Assembly (NCBI GenBank): GCA_024036415.1
Contig: JAMWET010001940.1
Coordinates: 875,001-939,000, forward strand
Origin: Prochilodus magdalenae
Taxonomy: Eukaryota; Chordata; Actinopteri; Characiformes; Prochilodontidae
Direction of reading: 5' to 3'
DNA: 64,000 bases
Part shown: piece by piece, positions 1-10,100 of the stretch
Layout: each line of letters opens with the position of its first letter
Numbering within the stretch: the first letter of the stretch is position 1
Made by a program: the position numbers and the translations under genes
The notes under the pieces: generated by a model
Database searches by the model: none
Told to the model about the DNA's origin: nothing
Seen by the model: only the letters and a program-made list of their open reading frames with translations

Positions 1-984
1 TTAACAGCCTACGTGCTCTGTGGTGTCATTGGCCCATATATAGTAGAAGTGCTGATATAAGATCAGATTCCTATTCCTGTTATGACTTCATTCACCAGAA
101 CAGATAGTGGAACAGCACTCCTGTGCCAAGAAACTTCATGAACACGGGCCACTTTATGTCTCAGCATTACTCAGCAAAACCCAGTGAGGAGATGTAGATT
201 ATCTCCTGTGGTCAAATTTGAATAAGTATAATATAGAACATTATACGTGGAATTATATTTATATACATGTGACACATTATATGGGAATACATAGTGTAGA
301 TTAGTAGTTCTTTAGCTATTTTGTGTCCCTGTGAGGCTTGCTGTTATGTTCATGGAGAAGGTCGCTGTGACATGAGATAAAGACTTTATGACTTGCACCC
401 AGTTCCAAACTATCCCATTAAGCATAGAGGCAGCCTGAACTGAGTTGATCTTACTTAAAGGTGCCATATAATTCATGTGTTCAGCAATTTAAACTGTTCT
501 CTCATAACTACATAGAAGGTATGTGACTTTGGTCAGGGTGAAAAATGCCCACATGCAACTTTACATGCCCTGTTTGACCCTATGATTTGACCCTAGAAAC
601 AGGAATTTGATTAGCTTGCTAGTAGCTAACGTTACCTGTACTAGCTATTAACACAAAGTTCATTAAAGCCGTTACTCACTATGAAACTTTTGGTTTAAGA
701 TGGTTTTAAGGCTTCAACCATCAAAAACGGGATCAAATCAAACAGCATGGCTGCTATCTACCTACAGGTTGGGATGCTGATACAGGTGGAACTGCTCCTC
801 TCTTTCCAGTCTTTCCAGTGTTAAACACTGAGCAAAGCTGCTCATTATTCTCCAAGGTTGGAGATATTGCCTGAAGTGAAATGTGCAGAGCAAACTAAGA
901 GCCTAATTAATGTTGTACAGGATCCTGTTAAACATGTTCAAACTGCAGTTGACTTCCTAATTGCCAACTTGTTTTGCCAATCTT
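1..984. other. intergenic DNA upstream of stn1, no gene seen
   Basis: AT-rich sequence with no long open frame, no recognisable exon and no clear repeat. It is read as intergenic DNA upstream of stn1. Nothing here could be assigned. Confidence 0.6.
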
Positions 985-1056
985 CTGTTCCACCTTAAAT
1001 AATGCCATAGTTACATTCTGGGACCTGTACAGGCTGTAGCATTTAAGGTGAAAAGG
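985..1056. repeat. palindromic 72-76 bp element, copy 1 (diverged)
   Basis: The left arm GTTCCACCTTAAATAATGC (987-1005) is mirrored by GCATTTAAGGTG (1039-1050), giving an imperfect hairpin. The sequence aligns over nearly its whole length with the much better preserved palindrome at 12808-12883, including a TTCTGG motif near the centre. It is therefore a second copy of the same element and not a chance inverted repeat. No coding capacity. Probably a miniature fold-back transposon; the family name is unknown to me. Confidence 0.65.
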
Positions 1057-1337
1057 TATATTCCACCAAGAGGCTGGCGAATAGCAAGCCAGCTTCAGCC
1101 TTGTTTAAAGATGAGTATTGGATGAACCCCCCTGGAAGGGATATGAAAACTGAAGGTTCACCCCTGTTACTCTGTTGTTGTGTTGCTGGGCTAGAGTGTG
1201 AGCTGGTGTATGTAAACTCAGGGGGCTTTTACAGTGTAACAGTCTAGGATGTCACCACTCGGGATCCTTCAAGGCCTTTCCCTGACTGGGAATAACTCTT
1301 GCTGATGTCATTAAAGGAGCAATATCTAAGTCTAGTT

Positions 1338-1545
1338 TTAAAATTTCAGAATGAACTGTTTCGTCCAAAGATCACGGCTGTCCAATATTAGCCTTGGGCC
1401 TTCTCCCAGGCATACAGAGATTTCCCCAGATTCTCTTAATATGTTAATGATTTTATGGACCGTAGATGATTCTTTGCAGCTTGTCTGTCTATGTACTCTT
1501 CCCAATCCCAAATGGGAAAAGAACCTCCACAGGACCACTAACCAG
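1338..1545 (-). mobile_element. Tc1-like transposase fragment (N-terminal HTH region)
   Basis: On the minus strand a 66-codon open frame reads ...SSTVHKIINILRESGEISV... followed by a G-rich linker and LDSRDL. This is the second helix-turn-helix and linker region of fish Tc1/mariner transposases, which typically have STVHxIIKRFRESGEIS then LDARDLRALR. The frame stops soon after, and no catalytic DDE region follows upstream or downstream, so it is a dead fragment. The sequence TTAAAGGAGCAATAT just beside it (from 1312) matches the terminal repeat of the MITE at 38196-38561, suggesting nested insertions. Family call is firm; the boundaries are approximate. Confidence 0.7.
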
Positions 1546-1584
1546 ATAGTATTGTCTGCTTCACCAGAAATGCCTGGTTGATTC

Positions 1585-1985
1585 TCCTAGATTCATTTAG
1601 GACATATAGCTATTCTCTTTTGCTCATGCACATCTTGTGTCAGTCATCCTTCCCCCCTTCATTTAGTCAGGTGAGTTTTAGGCCACAAACCCAACGCTGG
1701 CAGGATGTGTTTAAGTGGTGGGCTATTGCTAGTTGCCAGATGTGGCCCACATCCGCTTGCTATCTGAGTACTGCTGTGGAAGAAACCAAACACTGTTTAT
1801 GAAACTGTGAAATGCGAACGCTTGTTTCAAGTGTTGCTGGTGTTGTCAATTGACTAACAATAGCCCACCAACCAAAAACCTCTTGCCAACAGTGGTTCTG
1901 TGGCCAAAAACTGACCCGACTTAATGAAGGGCTAGAGGATGACTGACTACAGCTATAGCTATAGTTCCTAACTAGATCTAGGACT
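1585..1985. mobile_element. fold-back element with long (~150 bp) inverted repeats
   Basis: The left arm (about 1585-1737) and the right arm (about 1849-1985) are diverged reverse complements. Both read, from the outside in, TCCTAGAT...TATAGCTAT..., then CAGTCATCCT, CCTTCATT, GTCAG/GGTCAG, TTTTGGCCACA or TTTAGGCCACA, and GTGGGCTATTG. A spacer of about 110 bp separates them. The two open frames seen here on opposite strands look alike only because of this symmetry and are not genes. This is the structure of a non-autonomous DNA transposon with long terminal inverted repeats. No target-site duplication was identified with confidence. Confidence 0.65.
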
Positions 1986-2155
1986 ACCAACAGCGTATTG
2001 CTCATGAAGATGACATGCTGTCTGGTTAGTCGTCCTATAGGGTTCTTCTCATTTTGGATGGGCTAGAGTACATAGACCGACTGGCTTCTGTCAGACAATA
2101 AGATCTGAATAGCTGGAGCATGTGTGGCAGATAGTGGTTGGATCTAGACTCTACA

Positions 2156-2300
2156 GCTGTGTTTCTCAACCCTGATTCTGGATGAATGCTGCCCTGCACA
2201 TTTAAGGGCTTCCCCTGTTCTTGAGACACCTGATTCAAACTCATTCAGCTCATTAACAAGCCCATTCAGAGTGGCAGGGGAGTGCTAAAGCAGGGACTCC
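2156..2300. repeat. abundant teleost-type interspersed repeat (TTTCTCAACCCTG type)
   Basis: Starts with TTTCTCAACCCTGATTCTGG and continues with CCTGCACA, an ACACCTGATTCAAACTCATT core and an AGTGCTAAAGCAGGGACTCC end. The same order of motifs occurs at about 14370-14530 in this window. I recognise the pattern as a very common short fish repeat, probably a non-autonomous DNA transposon; its formal name is not certain. Confidence 0.5.
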
Positions 2301-2599
2301 ACTACAATATGCAGCGCGGCGTGCCCCTGCTGTTGTAGCACTGTTATGTTAGATTGCCATCTGGTGGTACAAAGCCACTTCACCATCCTGCATCTCCTGG
2401 TCAGACTACAACAGAACGGGTCTCCACCGCCGTTGGTAAGATAGTAGTTGTGTGTTCTCATTTTTGGGAACGTCGTATAAATGACTTATTGCCTTATTAA
2501 CTTCCATATAAGGACTTATTTTAATCGTCTATGTTTATTGTTTGTTAATATCATTATTCGTGACTGCCATAACCCTCCGGTGCGATAGGTGGCAGTAGG

Positions 2600-2786
2600 C
2601 GCACTCACTTTGGGCGCGAGATATAAACAACGTCGATGGTTTTGTTTAGCTTGCTGCTAACTGAGTCTGTACTGTGTTGTGTGTATTGAAACAGATATGG
2701 CGACAGTAACGCTGAGGGATTGATTTTGAGCAAATGTGGATTTTGTTTATTGTCTTCCATGTGATATTTAAATAGTGAAGGCGCAG
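2600..2786 (+). promoter_or_regulatory. stn1: putative stn1 promoter and non-coding first exon
   Basis: A locally GC-richer patch (GGCGCGAG, CGTCG) with a TATA-like GATATAAAC at about 2618 is followed by a good splice donor, GCGCAG|GTAATT, with the exon end at 2786. A 5' untranslated exon ending here and joined to the coding exon at 3974 would fit the usual vertebrate layout. This is inference: no transcript evidence is available and the acceptor upstream of 3974 is not determined. Confidence 0.3.
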
Positions 2787-2962
2787 GTAATTGAATTCTA
2801 TTAGCCAGTTGTTTAAGCTAGGCTAGCTAGTTAGCAAGCAAGTAAGTTATGTGTTTGTTTGATGTGCCTTAGTAAAGCTGGAGTCGTGGTACTGTCACCG
2901 TAATAGTTGCATCTAAAGGTGGAGCCAGCATCTCATTCACCAGCGTTTTGTACACATTTAGC

Positions 2963-3007
2963 CGTTCCACCTTAAATAGTGCAGCAGCCTCATTTAAGGT
3001 GGAACTG
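2963..3007. repeat. palindromic element, copy 2 (short form)
   Basis: GTTCCACCTTAAAT (2964-2977) and its perfect reverse complement ATTTAAGGTGGAAC (2992-3005) flank a 14-bp loop. The arms are the same sequence as those of the 76-bp palindrome at 12808-12883, with the middle deleted. It sits in the putative 5' non-coding intron of stn1, about 1 kb upstream of the start codon. Confidence 0.7.
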
Positions 3008-3973
3008 GAAAATTCGAACAAGAAGTTGGCGACTAATACGGCATCTCGAATAATTATTAGTACTTGTTGGCCGAGAGCTGTACTATTTACACTTGACTTC
3101 CTCGTCTGAAGAGACTGTTGCTAGATCGGGGCTCTCCTGTCTAGGCCCTGATGATTCAGCTGGTCCGCAATTTGGCTCTGTTATAGCCTACAGTGCATCT
3201 AAGTAGAGTAATCAACAGATAAACATTTGTTTGTACAAAATGCATCTGTAATCTAATACACCCATTTGATTTGGTGTCCAAAATAACCAGTGAACACGTT
3301 TTCATGTGTGATAAATAAGGGGTTAGAGGAATACACATTTTCTTTGGGGAATGTTTTGATGTACAGTGCCCTGCGTGTACCTGCCATGATTTTGAACAAT
3401 AGGTTTCAGGCCAAAACCTTATAGAAAAACTGTGTCTTGGACATCAGCAGATGTAACCTTATTATGTAACGCGTCTTTCTGAGAGGTAGCTTTCAGAGGC
3501 TTGACACTTCTCTGAGCATGTGACTCCGATCACCACTACATCTGTTAGGCTTTTCTAGAACGGAGCAGTTTAGATCAAATTAAATTGATATTTACATCTT
3601 AATGACCTACTTGTGCTGAAGTTCTGAAAAATTTGTGGAATTCCTGGGAAACGTGGGGAATTCCCTTGTATTTTGGGGATATAATTCACACAGACTAAAA
3701 AGATCTCTTGCCTTTGTTGGAGCTTTGACTGAAGTTCAGTTTTGAGCACTTATGCAGAAAAACCGCTGGTTTTATACGAGCAAAAGCTACATATTGGACT
3801 TCATATGCACAAGATGGCAGTCAGATTTAAATGAGCAGTTTGTGATTCCAGGTAGGTCATACTGATTGTGTTGAGGCATACTATAAGACCATTTTTGTAC
3901 TTGTTTTGGTAGATGCCAATCTTTTGCTGTCTCTTGCTTGAGGGTCATTTTGGCCTTTTGGAATTAATGGACA
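3008..3973. other. stn1 upstream / putative 5' UTR intron, nothing else seen
   Basis: AT-rich sequence without a recognisable exon or repeat. Possible acceptors for a leader exon joined to 3974 are ATTCCAG at 3849 and TTGGTAG at 3912, but neither can be chosen from the sequence alone. Confidence 0.4.
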
Positions 3974-3984
3974 ATGGCCAATGA
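3967..3984 (+). promoter_or_regulatory. five-codon upstream ORF overlapping the stn1 start
   Basis: An ATG at 3967, seven bases before the stn1 start and in another frame, opens M-D-N-G-Q-stop and ends at 3984, inside the stn1 coding region. Its -3 base is T (weak context), whereas the stn1 ATG has A at -3 and G at +4 (strong). It could slightly dampen translation through leaky scanning. Whether the transcript includes it depends on the unmapped leader. Confidence 0.45.
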
Positions 3985-4106
3985 ACAAGGTGGTGCTGAA
4001 GATGAACCTCCATCGCTGTTGTGGGGACTGGACCCTGTGTTTACTGCCTATTCCAGGCTTTATATTAAAGACATATTACAAATTAGGGAGTCTCGACAAG
4101 TTCCAG
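3974..4106 (+). CDS. stn1: stn1 coding exon 1
   Basis: Begins MANEQGG and encodes the conserved N-terminal block [16 protein letters not shown] and ESRQVP. It ends at CCAG|GTACAG in phase 1, splitting a glycine codon. The open frame continues 149 bases into the intron without homology. Confidence 0.95.
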
Positions 4107-7100
4107 GTACAGTAAATGCTTTCAAGTTTGCCACGTTTCCTAAGAGGTTGATTCAAAAATATTTTTCCTGTTCTATGGGCTACCAAATTAAAAAGTTTTA
4201 CAGAGATTCTAAATATACTGGTTTAGGGCTAGTTAGTTCATTTGTGGATTGGTGATATTTTAGTAATATATTAGATAAATGATTAGATAGTGAATGTTAT
4301 GTCCATAATATAATTCCTATTAATTGTCAGATTTCATCTGTTAAGCAGTTTGTAATATTTTTTTAAATTCAGGTTTGTGTACTGGTTGAATCCAGTTGAC
4401 ATCAAAAGCATTCACTGGGTGCTTTGAACTGTTTTTAAAGAACAATTTAAAATCAATGAAAATAAAATAAATACTTGCTTTCTTTTCTGTAAATTCTGTA
4501 AACAGGATAAAATAGACCCTTCAAAACCAATTATGCCAGTGTTTTAAGACTGAATTTCTTCGGTAAGCTGTGATTTATTGGTGTTTTTGTTTGAAATGGA
4601 TCCAAATTGTGTGTCGTCATATAATATATTTGGAAAATATCACAACATTGAACCTTATTACTGTCGCTATTTTAAAGTAGAAATTTTTCTACTATTCCTA
4701 ATAGTACATGATATGACTATTACATACATGTAAATAAATTGAATAATTTAATGAATTGGTCATTTTCAATCAATGAAGCGACCAATGTATTGAGTAATTG
4801 TTTTAAATCTTTGCGCGTGTGTTTAACACACAACATAATTTTTTACAATTAACTATTTTTGTTACAGGAATCTACTTCTATAAAAATCACCCGCTGTTTC
4901 AAGTAGATGTGCTGGGCACGGTTGTATACAGACGGGAAAGGGAAGACTTTTATTGCTATGGAGGTAAACCTGGCTCATGTAGCTGAAATATTGATTGTGA
5001 CAACAAAAGAAACAATAAATGACTTCCACTGGATTAGGGCGGTTTTGTAAAGAGCAGTATAACAAATCAGTGAAACACCGTTGATTGTTTTGTTTTAGGT
5101 TGATTAATGTTTTCTCTGAATATTCAGTGGATGACAGTACTGGAGTCATCAACTGTTTGTGCTGGAAAAATGAGAAATGGAGAGACCATGGAGATTCCGG
5201 GGGTGAGTGTTGAAGCTAGTTTGTTCGTTTTGCTCAAATTTTGCTGTTAGTTATGTTTTATGCCGTAAATCGTATAAAAATTAATATTTAGTCTCACATG
5301 GTCACCATGTGTAAGAAACATGATGATAACAGTAGTGTCAGAACTAGAATAAATAATATTAATTCTATATTTAGCCTAATTGCAAACACAATAGTTCGGT
5401 TAAACATATTAGTGTGACTAATAGTAAAAACCTAGTATGGTTGCACTATGATCATATGATCAATGGCTGATTTTTTTTCTTCCTCTTATTACCATAGCTT
5501 TATCTTCAGGAAAGAGCCATGGTGGAGTCTTTAATGTGGAGGAGCAGTTGAGGAAGCTCCAAGAGGCTCAGAGGAACAGCTGTATGCTGGAGATCGGAGA
5601 CCTACTCCGAGTGCGTGGCTCCCTCAAAACCTCCCGAGAGCAGAGGGAGATCATGGCCTCCTCGTTTTGTAAGCAGTCCACTTCACAATGCAGCATATCA
5701 CACAAAGCTCAAAGCCGCTGGGAAACTAAATCTGAGTTTTCTCTTAAGTTAATCTCATTCGTCTCGACTCTGAGTATACATGTACATGTAGAACTCTTCC
5801 AGTCTCAGCAACCTAAAGATAAGGTAGGAAACATCTTAGAAAGGTAGCTAGCTGTCTGGCTATCCATCTGTCTATTCATCTGTCTAAACATCCAGCTATT
5901 CATCCATCTGTCAACATGTTGCATATGTCGAGGTTCATTCACCATGCTAACATTAGGCCAGCATTCTGTGTGTGGATTCCCTGGATGCTCATTCAGCAGT
6001 AAACTGAATAAAAACTTTGCGTTTTTTGCAGTTTAGACCATTAAAACTGGCTAAGTTGTTTAGCATATCATGGACTCATTTCATGATAATGTAATATTGT
6101 CAGTGATGCACAGTTAACCCTGTGGTGATGTGTAAAAGGTGATGATCACAGTTTTGAGAGATTAGAGAGCACTAATGTACTGTTAAACAGCTAAAAATAT
6201 TTTAAAGAAATTAAAAGGCCACAGTGAAGTAACCTCCTAGAATTTGTATTATCTTCTGTAAAATGTCCCAGAGGTTTATTGAATTATGATATATTTTGTC
6301 ATACCGACAGGTGATGTACTTGTTGCTATATATACTTTAATCTGTTTATAATTGTGTTATTTATATTTTATTAAAGCACGTAATGTTAAAACATGTACAC
6401 TAAGAACAGACTAGAAAGTAGATCAAAGCTGCGGTGGATTGCGTGCAGCATTTGCTTGGATAGTCTGAGCAGGACCAAGAATGTTGAAAGGAGATTTTTC
6501 ATTGATGTTTCGAAGTGGCAGTGAGAGGCAGGCACCTCAGGATCTCCAGCACAAGTCATATAATTTATTTACTATACGAAACCCCACTGAACATACGAAT
6601 GTTATGTTAAAGAGTTATATTTGTAGCCATTTAATGTAGTTACTTAATTACCTATTTAAATTGAGGTTACTTATATATGCATTAAAGATGTCCAGTTCCT
6701 GTCCCTTCTGCTGTGCACATTCCAATAGCTAAGGTTGGTTCTTGCATGTTAATATTTTAGAAAATCATGTTTTTATTTTTAGCGGAAATGTACACGCCCC
6801 ATGTTTACAGTTTTGTCACTTTTTCCTTTGACAGGTATGCATTGTAATACTGGTGGTATAACATAGTCATGTGTTTTTTTTTTTTTTTTCGTATTCAGAT
6901 AAAGTGAGTGATCCAGTGATGGATGTCCAGATTGCTCGGATGCTAGACATGCCTCAGATCTACAGGGACTGCTACGACAAACCCTTCCAGCTGCCCCATG
7001 ATGAGCTTGAAGCAGGCACCACTGAGTGAGTCACACCGGAATATTATTAAAGTTAATAATGATGCTTGAGGACAAAAACCTGAAGTAGCATTTATTGATT

Positions 7101-10100
7101 ACTTGGAAAAGGTGGGGTGGATGAAAGCTTTAGAATGAGTCATGAGGGGAAGGGAGTTGGAGAGTGAAGTGCTGTAGAAATAAATTTCATCACAAACCAA
7201 GAAGGTTCAGTGGAGGGAGGGACAGTAAGGAGACCAGAAGAGAAATGTGAGTGTAAGTTGTTTGATGGGGCTGGAAGGAGATTAGAAATGTGAGAGAGAG
7301 AGTGATTCTTCAGGGTTTTGTTAGATCATATGCAATAGTTGGAACGTCTTTGGTCAAATTCTGTATTTGTTTGAAAATGAGACAGCAACACACTTAAACA
7401 GGATTTGTTCTACAAATACAGTAGTGTTTAACATACTGGGGAAATATATGGTTATGGCCATGGGAGATATGGCAAAAATATCACAGAAGTTTCACTATAC
7501 ATGATATACCTCATGATGGTTGGTAATCTGCTATAACAATATACTAAACTTGTTTTTACACACTGTGCTGCAGTAATGCTTGTTTATTTTACCCACTCCT
7601 TTAAATGAATCATGCAGCCATACTGGCCACCCCTCACTGGAGTGGACAAAGCTTTGCACAAGACCGGAGATGAAAATAAAGATTTTGAAACACCACCTGC
7701 AGTAAAACACCTGGACTGTGAGAACTCAATCATCCAGTGAATCTTTTTATTCTGAATAGTGGTACGACTGAATGAGTCTAAAGGACAGTGCAAACTGCTG
7801 TATTCTGTATGTATGACCTGACAGACCCCTCATTCATTGTCATCACCTGAATAAAGGAGGAGAGCAGAACCTAATCTTTCCCACACAATGAGAGCATAGA
7901 CATCCATGCGCTTTTTGTCAGGATTTCCAAAGGCATTAAAACTGTACTGCTGAGTAACTATAAAATTACCCAGTATGATCTGCTGGTGGGTTGGCTGTTG
8001 AACCAGCCAGGCTTTAAATGACCTGGACATTAATTACAATTGTTCATTTGATTCTTTCAGTGCCAGTGGACTGTCAAAAATTGAGTCTTTGCTTGGTCAG
8101 GCTGTTCGCATCTTGAAGGAGTTCCTGAAAGAGAAGGAGGTGCCCAAGTTTCGACCCTACGATGTAGAGTACCTCTTGCACCCGCTGATCCGGTGTCCTG
8201 CTCAGAGCACATCAACAGGACAGGTGGAGCATCTGACCTTAAGATCTTTATGCATTTAAACTTTTATCGTACATCAGGAAGTGAGATTTTACATCAGGCC
8301 TTCAAAAGTACCATTCAAAATTGCTGATTAGTTTTGATTGGTACAATAGTCCCCGTTAAAATTTGTTTTGGGCTGCAGTTATTTGCTTGGCAGTTTGGAA
8401 TTTCTACATAGTTCAGTTGTTCAGTCATTCGCAGTGTTGTGAAATGAAACTGTAGGAAGACTTGCCGACTCTGATGTGGGGGTGGTGATGAGAACCAAGA
8501 CTCACAGTGTCTACGATGAAAATGTAACCATTTGATTGGCAATCCAAAATCTTCTGTTTTTTCTTTTTAGAGGCAATGTAGATGATGATACAATTGTTTT
8601 TCTCTTTTAAACCTCTTTCTCAAAACTATCATAAAACCATTTCTCAGCCATTACTCTTGTTGGACATCTGGTTTGAATTGCCACCACTGTGAATTCTCTC
8701 TGTTTGTTTCTCTCAAAGGACGCATTTCATATCACATCAGTCCAAATAACTTTTAACCTCATATTGGTTTATGTAGAAAAGTCCCTTTAAAGTATAAATA
8801 GACATATATAAATATAAACAAATAGGAAGCCAAAACGTAGGTCAAAGCTGGCTTGTATCCCCCAAGGGCAATGTTGTGGAAAAATACTTACCAAAGAGCA
8901 GTCGTGTCTTTTGGATCATTCAGATGCTCAGTGGATCAGAGGAAGTAGTTTTGGCATATTAAGGCTATAATGATCCTCAGGGCGATTGCACAAGCTTGCT
9001 CGGGCCCATAATGCTAAGCACAATGTGAGTGCAGGCCAGCGGCAGAGTGGGAAGCGGGGACAAACATGCTCAGGCAACCAGGTACAGTGTGAATAGATTA
9101 AAAATGTGCTGCTCTCCAGCCTTTACAGTCTATATGTGGAGAGTAAGCTGCAAAAACCTGGTTTCTTGAATTAATTGTTTTTGTGATGTCACAAAAAACA
9201 ACATGTTTGCATATATTCAACCAACATCAGTTTAACCTATTTACACTGAAGATATTAGGAGTGTCTCAGCCTGGACTGTTTTTTGGGGGCACAGTAGAAA
9301 GAGTAAATGGGACAGAGCTCATTTACATAAACCAGAGGGTGTAACAAACAGCTTGTTCAATGAAGCAAAAAGAATTACAGATGTTTTTGGTACATAAAAT
9401 CACACAAACTAACTGAAAATCACGAATGTTTAAATATATACCCTTACAAATGCGTATAAATGAACTGTGTTAGAATTCATCATTTCTTTATGGTGAAAAA
9501 ATGTTTGTGATTCATTTATTTGTGAATCATCAGACTGAATCATGAATCATCTCGGTCTATGTGTTTTGTCTTGGTTCTAGGAGTCAGCTTCTGTTGGTTC
9601 ATCTTTTCCCACCCAAGTTAAGAATCTTCTTAAAGAAACGCTGAAGCTTCTCCAGAGGGAGGGGGACATATTCCGCAAAGTCCTGTCCCCAGATGAGCTT
9701 TATCATGTAGGCAAGATTATATTTGAAAAAGTGATTTTCTACCAGATTATAGATTTCTATGATGTAGGATAAAAAACTTGATTGAAAGATCCGATAACTA
9801 AGATTTCCATTAACACTTACAGTCATATTGTAAACAAAATAAAAAACCTTTGGACCTTTAAAATGTAAATGGCTGCTAGATCTACAGTGCATTTGAAGAA
9901 CCATTATAGAATGCAGTAGCCAATCTCAGAGTTCAATGTAGAATATATTAAAATATTATTTCCTGTGTGTATTGTGACTTAGTGTAGTTCCTGTGTCTGC
10001 TACAGGTAACCGAACAAGACAAAGATCTGCTAGCAGCGATCCGAGATGTCATACGTGAAGATTCCAAAAGAGAGAAATGCAAGTTGTTTTTCCCAGCTTC

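Noticed and set aside
5536..5847. 103-codon single open frame in stn1
   Set aside because: Its first part is the true exon 4 (to 5668); the rest is readthrough into the intron after a good GTAAGC donor, without homology.
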